Source: Bacteroidota bacterium (GTDB lineage Bacteria > Bacteroidota > Bacteroidia > Chitinophagales > Saprospiraceae). Taken from it: 44,848 bases of DNA. This document shows positions 28,601 to 36,732 of this stretch, piece by piece. Both the position numbers and the translations under genes were made by a program. Where the stretch lies: assembly GCA_024642705.1 (NCBI GenBank), contig JAHEAQ010000034.1:1-44848 (forward strand), written 5' to 3'. A model generated the notes under the pieces. It saw nothing but the letters and a program-made list of their open reading frames with translations, did no database searches and had not been told where the DNA came from. Every line of letters starts with the position of its first letter. Position 1 is the stretch's first letter.

Positions 28601-28867
28601 TCATTTTGTGTTCAAAGAATTCAAGAAGGTAAGTTGACAGCTAAAAAGGAGGGTAGAAGATTGGTTGATAGTGATGTAAAAACTGCTTGTCAAACATCAT
28701 GTCCTACTGGAGCCATTGTTTTTGGAGATATGAATAATAAAAAAGGAGAATTGAACAAGAAGTTAGAATCTCCATTGAATTATATAGTTTTAGAAGAAGT
28801 TAATGTTAGATCCTCAGTTAATTACACCATGAAGGTGCATAACAGAGATAAATCTTTTGACGCATAA
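25691..28867 (+). CDS. actB: ACIII iron-sulfur subunit ActB (Tat-exported, molybdopterin-oxidoreductase-like)
   Basis: A 1058-residue periplasmic subunit carrying the Fe-S wire of alternative complex III. A twin-arginine motif sits inside the chain (STRRDFLKYLGF, Arg51-Arg52) after a ~50-residue leader, the variant Tat arrangement known for this protein. Residues about 75-790 resemble molybdopterin oxidoreductases but lack a recognisable Mo-ligand residue, as in other ActB proteins, so no molybdenum cofactor is expected. The C-terminal part is a four-cluster ferredoxin domain: CIGCGACTVAC from Cys816, CQHCDNAPCENVC, CVGTRYCANNC, and CSFC plus CQTSC near 1000. Fifteen Cys fit three 4Fe-4S and one 3Fe-4S cluster. 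Twelve bases separate it from actC. Confidence 0.95.
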   Translation: MKQENQGIWIGEKDLTRDPEFIKSASQEFAEENILEKLGEKNVSSNLESTRRDFLKYLGFGLGAATLAASCEIPIKKAIPYVIKPDEIVPGIANYYASSYVKGGDYCSILVKTREGRPIKIEGNSLSSINKGGTSARAQAMVLELYDLNRQQDPSIKGEKVSWNDLDAAVKSKLAASTNIRILTNTVLSPSAKASMGEFIEKYPNTQVVVYDPVSSSALLDANEQTFGQRVIPNYRFDMADVIVSFNADFLGTWISPVEYATQYAAKRKINDVSNPKMSRHIQVESHMSLTGSNADNRILVRPSEQGAAIVALYNAITGGNIQSPSLNDKAKAALNKVASELKAAKGKSLVLCGTNNLAEQIIVNAINNELGNIGSTVDFKNASLQRQGSDKDLSQLLADMNGGKVDVLIINQANPVYDTAFSSEFAAAVSKVPTSIALSYDHNETSMLCEYVAPVNHILESWGDAEPKKGIISTIQPTIAPLFRTRQAEASLLVWAESVNYDSNADQPYMDFVQSNWEKTIYQKQSRFLSFNAFRDNLLHDGVMSIEDNSDAVSFSGDVSSAAASVTKPGSGDIEISFFETVNLGNGQFTSNPWLMEMPDPVSRCAWGNYLAVPVGFDGVRKMVGLNNLKDGDMVEVTIGDNSVKVPVIQQFGQMPGTVGLALGYGRTAAGKCGTGVGVNVNNCISLNGTYPNYFATSATVSNKIGKEDHFSCVQYHHTMGVTAEDKKTGEMINADEAALVFFNYGLVDQGYQGALTDRSIIYNSHVNELTEKLEKLHHKREEAQDLNDKQIYAGYDELYDRGHHWGMHVDLNACIGCGACTVACMAENNVPVVGKKEVTRHHEMTWLRIDRYFYGNLENPNTVYQPMMCQHCDNAPCENVCPVNATNHSSEGLNQMAYNRCVGTRYCANNCPFKVRRFNWYDYTTADIFPANQVSLNGEDEPFGANNLTRMVLNPDVTVRSRGVIEKCSFCVQRIQEGKLTAKKEGRRLVDSDVKTACQTSCPTGAIVFGDMNNKKGELNKKLESPLNYIVLEEVNVRSSVNYTMKVHNRDKSFDA

Positions 28868-28879
28868 TAATATAAACTT

Positions 28880-30664
28880 ATGAGTGCAGTTGTTTCACCA
28901 ATAAGGGAGCCATTAATAACAGGTCATAAATCGTACCACGATATTACCGAAGATTTAGTGTCTCCAACAGAAAAGACACCAGGCAGAGCTTGGGTTTTAG
29001 CATTTCTAACCGCTGTGAGTGTGCTAGCCTTCGGGTTATTTTGCATTACTTGGACCATATGGCATGGAATAGGTACATGGAATCTTAACAGAACCATTGG
29101 TTGGGGTTGGGATATTACCAATTTTGTTTGGTGGATAGGGATAGGACATGCTGGAACATTAATATCTGCTATTTTGCTATTATTCAGACAAAAGTGGAGA
29201 ACTGGTGTAAACCGTGCAGCTGAAGCAATGACTATTTTTGCTGTATTATGTGCCGCTCTATTTCCTGGAATTCACGTAGGTAGAGTATGGGTAGTTTTTT
29301 ACTTCTTTCCATATCCAAACACAAGAGGACCAATTTGGCCAAATTTTGATTCTCCATTACTATGGGATTTATTTGCAATCAGTACATATTTTACAGTATC
29401 CCTTTTATTTTGGTATACTGGATTAGTTCCTGATTTTGCAACAGTAAGAGATAGAGCTAAAGGTTTTAGGAAAAAAGTTTACAATACATTGTCTTTTGGA
29501 TGGACAGGATCAGCAAAACATTGGCAAAGATGGGAATCATTATCCCTTATTCTTGCAGGAATTGCAACTCCTTTGGTTCTTTCAGTTCATACTATTGTAA
29601 GTTTTGACTTTGCAACTTCAGTTATACCTGGATGGCATACTACAATTTTCCCGCCTTACTTTGTAGCAGGTGCGATTTTTTCTGGTTTTGCCATGGTACT
29701 GACGTTGATGATTATAACCAGAAAAGTCCTTAATTTACAAGACTATATAACTATAGAACATATTGAATCTATGAACAAGGTAATTCTTGTGACTGGAACA
29801 ATAGTTGGAGTGGCTTATTTGACTGAATTATTTATTGCTTGGTATTCTCAATATCCATATGAGCAATTCGCTTTTTTCAATAGGGCTTTAGGACCTTATT
29901 GGTGGGCTTATTTTGGAATGATGTTCTGTAACGTGGTTTCACCACAATTCTTTTGGGTTAAGAAATTTAGAAGAAATATAACACTTACATTTTTCCTATC
30001 TATTGTTGTGAATATCGGAATGTGGTTTGAAAGATTTGTAATTATAGGAACTACTTTAGCAAGAGATTATCTGCCATCTTCGTGGAGTTTTTATATTCCA
30101 ACATGGGTAGAAATTGGAATATTTATCGGGACTCTTGGATTGTTTTTCACATTGTATTTGATATTTGTAAGAGTAGCACCAGTGGTTGCAATTGCGGAGA
30201 TAAAAAGTATATTGAAATCTGCTGGTGATCAATATGTTGGACCAAATGCTAAACATCATGATCATGGTCATGGTGAATCAGAATCTCATCAGCATGAAAC
30301 AGAAGTTGTTGAAACTGTTGTTGAGCCAGTTGAAGATCATAAAACTGAAAAAAGTGGTAAAACTTCAAATACTTATGTACCTGTTTCAAGGAACACTTCT
30401 TCAGAAAAGGACGATTTAAAAAAGATAGAAGGAATTGGGCCAAAAATTGAACAGGCTTTAAATAATGCTGGAATTCAAACATGGTACGATCTTTCTCAAA
30501 GAACCGCAAGCGAAATTAAAGATATATTAAATGCTGCAGGAAATAATTTTTCTCAGCATGATCCTGGGACCTGGGCTAAGCAAGCAAAATTGGCATCAGA
30601 AGGAAATTGGGAAGCTTTAAAAGCGTACCAAGATAAATTAGATGGTGGTAAAGAAGTTATATAA
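28880..30664 (+). CDS. actC: ACIII membrane subunit ActC (NrfD/PsrC-like) fused to a helix-hairpin-helix module
   Basis: Polytopic inner-membrane subunit of ACIII, NrfD/PsrC family, with about ten membrane helices over residues 35-450 and expected to help form the quinol site or a proton path. Family features include TITWTIWHGIGTWNLNR-like text near residue 50 and GIHVGRVWVVFYFFPYPN near 135. Unusually, the chain continues to 594 residues. A His/Glu-rich linker (about 457-475, with HHDHGHGES) and a Ser/Thr-rich stretch lead to a helix-hairpin-helix module from about 511 (DDLKKIEGIGPKIEQAL) ending in a conserved-looking QAKLASEGNWEALKAYQDKL tail. Frame and codon use are continuous through the junction, so this is a true fusion. 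Eighteen-base gap to actD. Confidence 0.92.
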   Translation: MSAVVSPIREPLITGHKSYHDITEDLVSPTEKTPGRAWVLAFLTAVSVLAFGLFCITWTIWHGIGTWNLNRTIGWGWDITNFVWWIGIGHAGTLISAILLLFRQKWRTGVNRAAEAMTIFAVLCAALFPGIHVGRVWVVFYFFPYPNTRGPIWPNFDSPLLWDLFAISTYFTVSLLFWYTGLVPDFATVRDRAKGFRKKVYNTLSFGWTGSAKHWQRWESLSLILAGIATPLVLSVHTIVSFDFATSVIPGWHTTIFPPYFVAGAIFSGFAMVLTLMIITRKVLNLQDYITIEHIESMNKVILVTGTIVGVAYLTELFIAWYSQYPYEQFAFFNRALGPYWWAYFGMMFCNVVSPQFFWVKKFRRNITLTFFLSIVVNIGMWFERFVIIGTTLARDYLPSSWSFYIPTWVEIGIFIGTLGLFFTLYLIFVRVAPVVAIAEIKSILKSAGDQYVGPNAKHHDHGHGESESHQHETEVVETVVEPVEDHKTEKSGKTSNTYVPVSRNTSSEKDDLKKIEGIGPKIEQALNNAGIQTWYDLSQRTASEIKDILNAAGNNFSQHDPGTWAKQAKLASEGNWEALKAYQDKLDGGKEVI

Positions 30665-30681
30665 CATTAGAATTTATTAAA

Positions 30682-31203
30682 ATGAGCGATAAAAATAAAT
30701 CAATAGTTTACGGCTTATACAATGATGAGACTGAGCTTTTGTCAGCTGTAAAAGCTGCAAATAGTGCGCATTTGACTATTATGGATGTATTTACTCCTTT
30801 TCCAATTCATGGTCTTGATCCTTTACTAGGATTGCAAGAATCTAGGTTGCATATTGGAGGTTTTATATATGGATTACTCGGAACATTAACAGCTTTTCTT
30901 GGTATGACGTGGATATTCACAAAAGATTGGCCGCAAATTTATGGAGGAAAACCTCATTGGGCAGTACCTGCTTTCATTCCAATTACTTTCGAGTTAACTG
31001 TATTGTTTGCATCTATAGGAATGGTTGTTACTTTCTATATCATAAATGGATTGGGACCTGGAGTTGTAAACCCATGTATTGATCCTCGAATCACAGATGA
31101 TAAATTTTGCTTGGCATTTGATGCACACGAAGTTGATCCAATTCAAGCTGAAAATTTATTGCGAAGCACTGGTGCAGCAGAAATTAATTCTAAAACTCTA
31201 TAA
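30682..31203 (+). CDS. actD: ACIII membrane subunit ActD (DUF3341)
   Basis: A 173-residue ACIII subunit with a cytoplasmic N-terminal domain and two membrane helices (about 57-75 and 98-120). The opening YGLYNDETELLSAVKAAN and DVFTPFPIHGLD are the DUF3341/ActD signature; this part faces the cytoplasm. The C-terminal tail ends with a short Cys-containing acidic segment (CIDPRITDDKFC). Lies between actC and actE, 20 bases from the latter, as in all ACIII operons that I know. Confidence 0.93.
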   Translation: MSDKNKSIVYGLYNDETELLSAVKAANSAHLTIMDVFTPFPIHGLDPLLGLQESRLHIGGFIYGLLGTLTAFLGMTWIFTKDWPQIYGGKPHWAVPAFIPITFELTVLFASIGMVVTFYIINGLGPGVVNPCIDPRITDDKFCLAFDAHEVDPIQAENLLRSTGAAEINSKTL

Positions 31204-31223
31204 ACTGTCTGAAAGCAATAGAA

Positions 31224-32045
31224 ATGAAGGAAATAAAGAAAATATATTTGGTTGTGCTGATTGCATTTACTTTAATTGCATTCAATGCTTGTCAACAGCC
31301 AGGTGGAAATAAAACAGGAAGCGAATATATGCCAGATATGGCACATTCGATAGCTTTCGAGGCAAATACGTATGCCTATTATTATAATAATACTTGGGGA
31401 TCAAAACAGGAATACCATGACATGGCAATGCCAAGAGCTGGAGTTCCTGGTACCATTGCTAGAGGCGAAGCAGGTGGTAAAGTTTCTTTGGATTCCGAAA
31501 ATTCTATTTTAGTTCCTGAAAATGGATCTGTGCCATATTATTATGGAAATACTGATGAAGAAAGAATTAGAGCTACAAATGAGATTATCAAGAATCCTTT
31601 ATTAATTACGGATAAAGGATTAGAAGTAGGTAAAGAATTATATACTATATATTGCGGTATTTGTCATGGAGAAAAAGGCGACGGAGCAGGCTATCTTGTA
31701 AGAGATGATGGTGGCAAATATCCAGTTCAACCAGCTAATTTTTTACTAGAAGAATTTGTCGCCTCAAATAACGGAAGGTATTACCATGCAATTGAATATG
31801 GTAAGAACTTAATGGGAAATTATAAAGATAAACTTTCGTACAATGAAAGATGGGAGGTTATTCATTATATACGTTCACTTCAAGCTAAAGAATTGAAATT
31901 GAAATACAATCAATATGAAAACACATTGAATAATTTTGATGAGCCTGCAGGTGATATGAGTGTGAAGGAAGATGATACGATGAGTGAAAATCACGAAGGG
32001 AACCATGAATCAGATAATCATGAAATAGATGGTGAAAGCCATTAA
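31224..32045 (+). CDS. actE: ACIII monoheme cytochrome c lipoprotein ActE
   Basis: A periplasm-facing lipoprotein carrying one c-type heme. The signal ends at the lipobox AFNACQQPG, Cys23. The heme site CGICH is at 144-148, followed by GEKGDGAGYLV as in ActE proteins; an axial Met is likely in GKNLMGNY near 195. The last ~25 residues are rich in His and acidic residues (SENHEGNHESDNHEIDGESH), beyond the cytochrome fold. In known ACIII this subunit lies near the exit of the electron path towards the oxidase. The next gene starts 28 bases downstream. Confidence 0.94.
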   Translation: MKEIKKIYLVVLIAFTLIAFNACQQPGGNKTGSEYMPDMAHSIAFEANTYAYYYNNTWGSKQEYHDMAMPRAGVPGTIARGEAGGKVSLDSENSILVPENGSVPYYYGNTDEERIRATNEIIKNPLLITDKGLEVGKELYTIYCGICHGEKGDGAGYLVRDDGGKYPVQPANFLLEEFVASNNGRYYHAIEYGKNLMGNYKDKLSYNERWEVIHYIRSLQAKELKLKYNQYENTLNNFDEPAGDMSVKEDDTMSENHEGNHESDNHEIDGESH

Positions 32046-32072
32046 TGTTACTAATAGAATAAGATAGATACA

Positions 32073-33317
32073 ATGAACGATTATACATTTCCAAGTAAAG
32101 TTAGAACATTCCTCTTAGGAGGTATTGGATTAGGTTTTCTATGTCTTGCTTTGACATTTTTTATGGATGGATTGGACCATCATCCTCGATTTTGGTCAAA
32201 TTTTTTACATAATTCAGTATTTTTTACTGGTATATCTTTAATGGCCACTTTTTTTATTGCTGTTTGTATTACTGCTTGGGCAGGATGGTACACAGTATTT
32301 AAAAGAGTTTGGGAAGCATTTTCACAATTTTTAATGGTAGGATTGGTTCTTATGTTAATTGTAGGAATTGGTATTTATGCTAATTGGCACCATTTATACC
32401 ATTGGGCAGCTGAAGGAATCACAGACACTGCAAGTGAAAATTTTGACTCTATTTTAGCAGGCAAATCGGGATTTTTGAATCCAACATGGTATGTTATTAT
32501 TGGAAGTATTATCGTATTAGTTTGGATTTTCTTTGCATACAAATTACGGTCGTTATCTTTAGCAGAAGATGAATTCGGAGGAAATGATAATTTCAGCCAT
32601 CATAGATCAATGAGAAAATGGGCGGCAGGCTTTCTTCCAATTGTTGGATTTTCAAGTGCAGCCATGATTTGGTTATGGGTTATGTCAATCGATTCACATT
32701 GGTATAGTACATTGTATGCATGGTATTGCGCAGCAAGTTGGTTTGTAGCAATGATTGCTTTAACAATATTGGTAATGATATATTTGAAAAGCCAAGGATA
32801 TTTTGCAAATGTAAGTAATGATCATTTTCATGATTTAGGAAAATTTATGTTTGCCTTTAGTATATTTTGGACTTATCTATGGTTTTCTCAATATATGCTT
32901 ATTTGGTATGCAAATGTTGGTGAAGAAACTGTTTATTTCAAAACAAGAATTGACCATTATCCAGTTTTATTTTATGGTAATTTGATATTGAATTTTGTAA
33001 TGCCGTTTTTAGTATTAATGAGAAATGACACGAAAAGAAAATTTGGAACTTTAATATTTGTATCTATTGTAGTTTTCTTTGGTCATTGGTGGGATTATTT
33101 CTTGATGATAAAACCTGGAGTTTTAGAAAGTGCAACACATGGTCATGGCATTGGTGAATATACCGTTGGTTATACATTACCTGGTTTGTTAGAGATTGGA
33201 ACGATGTTAGGATTCTTAAGTTTATTTTTATTTGTATTCTTTACAATTCTTTCTAGGAAATCATTGTTGGCGAAAAACGATCCATATTTGGCGGAAAGTT
33301 TACATCACCATGTTTAA
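32073..33317 (+). CDS. actF: ACIII membrane subunit ActF (NrfD-like)
   Basis: A 414-residue polytopic inner-membrane protein, the second NrfD-like subunit of ACIII and a distant paralogue of ActC, with about ten hydrophobic segments. Typical text includes FMDGLDHHPRFWSNFLHNS near residue 30, a conserved MSIDSHWYSTLYAWY segment near 205 and GHWWDYFLMIKPG near 335. It ends in LAESLHHHV. No fused domain is present here, in contrast to ActC. It is 25 bases from coxB, which links ACIII and the oxidase in one transcript. Confidence 0.94.
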   Translation: MNDYTFPSKVRTFLLGGIGLGFLCLALTFFMDGLDHHPRFWSNFLHNSVFFTGISLMATFFIAVCITAWAGWYTVFKRVWEAFSQFLMVGLVLMLIVGIGIYANWHHLYHWAAEGITDTASENFDSILAGKSGFLNPTWYVIIGSIIVLVWIFFAYKLRSLSLAEDEFGGNDNFSHHRSMRKWAAGFLPIVGFSSAAMIWLWVMSIDSHWYSTLYAWYCAASWFVAMIALTILVMIYLKSQGYFANVSNDHFHDLGKFMFAFSIFWTYLWFSQYMLIWYANVGEETVYFKTRIDHYPVLFYGNLILNFVMPFLVLMRNDTKRKFGTLIFVSIVVFFGHWWDYFLMIKPGVLESATHGHGIGEYTVGYTLPGLLEIGTMLGFLSLFLFVFFTILSRKSLLAKNDPYLAESLHHHV

Positions 33318-33341
33318 TAAAAAAATTGAAAAAATAAATAA

Positions 33342-34838
33342 ATGACTGCGTTAGTAATTTTTTTAATTGTTCTACTACTTTTTGTAATCTTAGTCCAACT
33401 AGGTAAAGTAAATGAACTGTCTGCGAAGATTAGAGGTGAAGAAGATGCTGAGCAACAAAATAACAATAAGACCGCAGTTTGGTTGGTTATTTTCATGGTT
33501 GCATTTTTAGTGTTTTGTGTAGCTTCATCAATTTATTACAAAAATGTAATGTTAGGGTATGGACCTTTGGTTTCAGCATCCGAACATGGAGGTAAGTTGG
33601 ATTCTTTATTCAATGTTACTTTATTTTTCACAGGAATTGTATTTATAATTACTCAGGTTCTTTTGTTCTGGTATTCTTATAAATTTAGATCTTCAAAAGG
33701 TAGAGTAGGTCAATTCATTTCTCACAATAACACATTAGAGTACGTTTGGACTGCTATTCCTGCTTTAGTTATGACATTTTTAGTGGTTAAAGGATTAATA
33801 GTTTGGAATGATGTGATGCCAGATGTGGATCCTAGTGAAGAAGTTATTGAAATTGAAGCAACAGGTTACCAATTTGCATGGGATATTAGATATCCTGGAG
33901 CAGATGGTAAATTAGGCACAAAAAACTATAAGTTAATAAATCCTGGATCTAATCCTTTAGGAATGGATTTTACAGATGAAAAAACACATGATGATTTTAT
34001 TGCTGATAAAATAGTTTTGCCTGTGGGGAAAAAAGTACGAGTTAGAATAACCGCAAAAGATGTATTGCATAATTTCTATTTACCTCATTTCAGAGTAAAA
34101 ATGGATGCAATACCGGGTTTACCTACTTATTTTATTTTTACTCCTACCACAACTACAGCAGAATTTAAAGAAAATTTACGAGAATACCCTGAATGGAATG
34201 AATTACAAGATCCAAATGATCCTGAACTTGGCTCAAAGTGGGAAAATTTCGAATTTGAATTGGCTTGTGCGGAATTATGCGGTATAGGACATTATAGTAT
34301 GAGAAAGATTGTTGAAATTGTTTCTCCAGAAGAATACGAAATTTGGGCAGCTGCTCAAACTGCATATTATACTGGAATTAGAAATACCGAAAATGATCCC
34401 AACCTAGGAAAACTCTTTAACAGTGACATTATCAGTCGTGCAAAAGAATTTTCAACCAACATTGAAGCTGCATTAAATGCTGAAAATGCTGAGGATAAAA
34501 TAGTAAGGCTTAACTATATTCAATTTAAAACAGGTTCTTCTGAATTGACTGAAGATTCAAAATATGAATTGAATAATATAATAAAATTGTTGAACGATAA
34601 GTCTGCAATCTCCGCGGAAATTGGTGGACATACTGATAATATTGGCGATGCCGCTGTGAATTTATCCATATCAAAAGATAGAGCTAGCGTAGTTAGAGAT
34701 TACTTAATTTCTAATGGTGTAGCAGAAGCAAGATTAGTAGCAATTGGGTACGGTCAAACTCAGCCTACAGATTCAAATGATACCGAAGAAGGTCGCCAAA
34801 ATAATAGAAGAACAGAATTTAAAATTATTTCTCAATAG
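33342..34838 (+). CDS. coxB: cytochrome c oxidase subunit II fused to a C-terminal OmpA peptidoglycan-binding domain
   Basis: Subunit II accepts electrons at the dinuclear CuA site on the periplasmic side. Four N-terminal hydrophobic helices are seen (about 2-20, 46-66, 88-112, 133-152), two more than classical subunit II. The CuA ligands are complete: His243 (VLHNFYLPHF), Cys309, Glu311 (backbone), Cys313, His317 and Met320 (CAELCGIGHYSM). There is no CxxCH, so no fused cytochrome c. After residue ~385 the chain continues as a full OmpA-family domain to residue 498: NYIQFKTGSSELTEDS, GGHTDNIGD, NLSISKDRASVV, and the terminal GRQNNRRTEFKI, including the Asp and Arg positions that bind diaminopimelate in OmpA. 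The reading frame is unbroken. Fifteen bases to coxA. Confidence 0.95.
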   Translation: MTALVIFLIVLLLFVILVQLGKVNELSAKIRGEEDAEQQNNNKTAVWLVIFMVAFLVFCVASSIYYKNVMLGYGPLVSASEHGGKLDSLFNVTLFFTGIVFIITQVLLFWYSYKFRSSKGRVGQFISHNNTLEYVWTAIPALVMTFLVVKGLIVWNDVMPDVDPSEEVIEIEATGYQFAWDIRYPGADGKLGTKNYKLINPGSNPLGMDFTDEKTHDDFIADKIVLPVGKKVRVRITAKDVLHNFYLPHFRVKMDAIPGLPTYFIFTPTTTTAEFKENLREYPEWNELQDPNDPELGSKWENFEFELACAELCGIGHYSMRKIVEIVSPEEYEIWAAAQTAYYTGIRNTENDPNLGKLFNSDIISRAKEFSTNIEAALNAENAEDKIVRLNYIQFKTGSSELTEDSKYELNNIIKLLNDKSAISAEIGGHTDNIGDAAVNLSISKDRASVVRDYLISNGVAEARLVAIGYGQTQPTDSNDTEEGRQNNRRTEFKIISQ

Positions 34839-34852
34839 CTAAATATATACTA

Positions 34853-36709
34853 ATGGCTAATGATGTATTAACATATAACGACGATACCTTAATTAAGGAA
34901 CAAGGATTTGAAGATCATTTTCATGATCATCATGATGGTGATAAGTATCAGTCTAACTTTGTTACCCATTACATATTCAGCATGGATCATAAGATTATTG
35001 CTAGACAATTCCTAATAACAGGAATGTTTTGGGCTTTGATTGGTGCTGCTATGTCAATTATTTTTAGAATGCAACTGGGTTTCCCTGAGGAAAGTTTAAC
35101 TTGGATAAAACCATTGCTTGGCAAATGGATTACAGTTAATGCTGAAACTGGTGTTGGAACTTTAATGCCAGAATTTTATTATGCGTTGGTTACCATGCAT
35201 GGTACAATTATCGTTTTCTTTGTACTTACTGCAGGGTTGAGTGGTACGTTCAGTAATTTACTTATTCCTTTGCAATTAGGAGCTAGAGATATGGCATCAC
35301 CATTTCTTAACATGTTAAGTTATTGGTTCTTTTTTCTAGCTAGTGTAATTATGTTTTATTCATTGTTTTTAAGTACTGGTCCATTTTCAGGTGGTTGGAC
35401 AGCATATCCACCTTTAAGTGCATTGCCTCAGGCTTCCACAGGGTCGGGTACTGGTATGACTTTATGGTTGATGAGTTTGACATTTTTTGTAGTTTCTGTT
35501 TTATTGGGAGGGATCAACTATATTACCACAGTTCTAAATTTAAGAACTAAGGGAATGAGTTTATGGAGAATGCCTTTGACAATTTGGGCATTTTTTGTGA
35601 CTGCGATATTGGGTTTATTATCTTTTCCAGTATTAGTATCAGGATTCTTTATGCTTATCTGTGATAGATCTTTGGGAACAAGTTTCTTCTTAAGTGAAAT
35701 ATTTATAGAAGGTGCTGCCTTACCAAACGTTGGAGGAAGTCCTATTCTATACCAACACTTATTTTGGTTTCTAGGACATCCTGAAGTTTACATTATTATA
35801 TTACCTGCAATGGGCATTGTTTCGGAAGTACTTTCAGTGCATGCAAGGAAACCAATATTTGGATATAAAGCTATGGTATTTTCAATCTTAGCGATTGGAT
35901 TCCTTTCATTTATAGTTTGGGCACACCATATGTTTATGTCAGGGGTTAATCCTTTTATTTCTAATTTCTTTGTGGTATTCACATTAATTATTGCAGTTCC
36001 ATCTGCGGTGAAAGTATTCAACTGGATAACCACCTTATATGGTGGAAATATTAGGCTAAATACACCAATGTTATATGCAATAGGGTTTGTATCCATGTTT
36101 ATTTCAGGAGGACTTACAGGGATTTTCTTAGGTAATTCAGCCATTGATATTCAAATGCATGATACTTATTTCGTTGTTGCTCACTTTCATATTGTTATGG
36201 GTGTTGCTGCGTTCTTTGGTATGTTTGCTGGAATTTACCATTGGTTTCCAAAAATGTTTGGCAAATTCATGAATGAAACTTTGGGAAAAATACATTTCTG
36301 GATCACAATGATAGGTGCTTATGCTGTATTTTGGCCAATGCATTATATTGGAATGGCAGGAGTTCCTAGAAGATATTATAGTTTTAACAATTTTAATTCC
36401 TTTGATGATTTTCAATTGTTAAATCAATTTATAACAGTTGCAGCAATTATTGTTTTCGCTGCTCAAGTTTTATTTGTAATCAATTTTTTCTATAGTATTT
36501 GGTGGGGAAAGAAAATGAAAGATAAAAATCCTTGGAAAGCAAATACATTAGAATGGACTACCCCAATTAATACCGGACACGGAAACTGGGAAGGAAAACT
36601 TCCTGTAGTTCATAGATGGGCTTATGATTATGGTAAAGATGGTAAAGATTATATTCCTCAGCACATTCCTTTAACAGAGGAGGAAAAAGCTGCAGAAGGT
36701 TCACATTAA
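34853..36709 (+). CDS. coxA: cytochrome c oxidase subunit I (A1-type heme-copper oxidase)
   Basis: Catalytic, proton-pumping subunit with twelve core helices, 618 residues. Ligands are all present: low-spin heme His116 (VTMHGTI) and His446; heme a3 His444 (HFH of VVAHFHIVMG); CuB His309 with the cross-link Tyr313 in GHPEVY, and His358-His359 in WAHHMF. The Glu311 of GHPEVY places it in the A1 group with a D-channel. The N-terminus has a His/Asp-rich stretch (EDHFHDHHDGD, about 21-31) on the cytoplasmic side, before the first helix. It is 23 bases from ctaB. Confidence 0.98.
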   Translation: MANDVLTYNDDTLIKEQGFEDHFHDHHDGDKYQSNFVTHYIFSMDHKIIARQFLITGMFWALIGAAMSIIFRMQLGFPEESLTWIKPLLGKWITVNAETGVGTLMPEFYYALVTMHGTIIVFFVLTAGLSGTFSNLLIPLQLGARDMASPFLNMLSYWFFFLASVIMFYSLFLSTGPFSGGWTAYPPLSALPQASTGSGTGMTLWLMSLTFFVVSVLLGGINYITTVLNLRTKGMSLWRMPLTIWAFFVTAILGLLSFPVLVSGFFMLICDRSLGTSFFLSEIFIEGAALPNVGGSPILYQHLFWFLGHPEVYIIILPAMGIVSEVLSVHARKPIFGYKAMVFSILAIGFLSFIVWAHHMFMSGVNPFISNFFVVFTLIIAVPSAVKVFNWITTLYGGNIRLNTPMLYAIGFVSMFISGGLTGIFLGNSAIDIQMHDTYFVVAHFHIVMGVAAFFGMFAGIYHWFPKMFGKFMNETLGKIHFWITMIGAYAVFWPMHYIGMAGVPRRYYSFNNFNSFDDFQLLNQFITVAAIIVFAAQVLFVINFFYSIWWGKKMKDKNPWKANTLEWTTPINTGHGNWEGKLPVVHRWAYDYGKDGKDYIPQHIPLTEEEKAAEGSH

Positions 36710-36732
36710 TATTTAATTTTATTTGACTTTTT

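Noticed and set aside
25691-28867. ActB as an active molybdenum enzyme, since it resembles molybdopterin oxidoreductases
   Set aside because: The order of genes and the four-cluster tail identify it as ACIII ActB, a family known to have lost the cofactor; no Mo-ligating Cys, Ser or SeCys region is evident.
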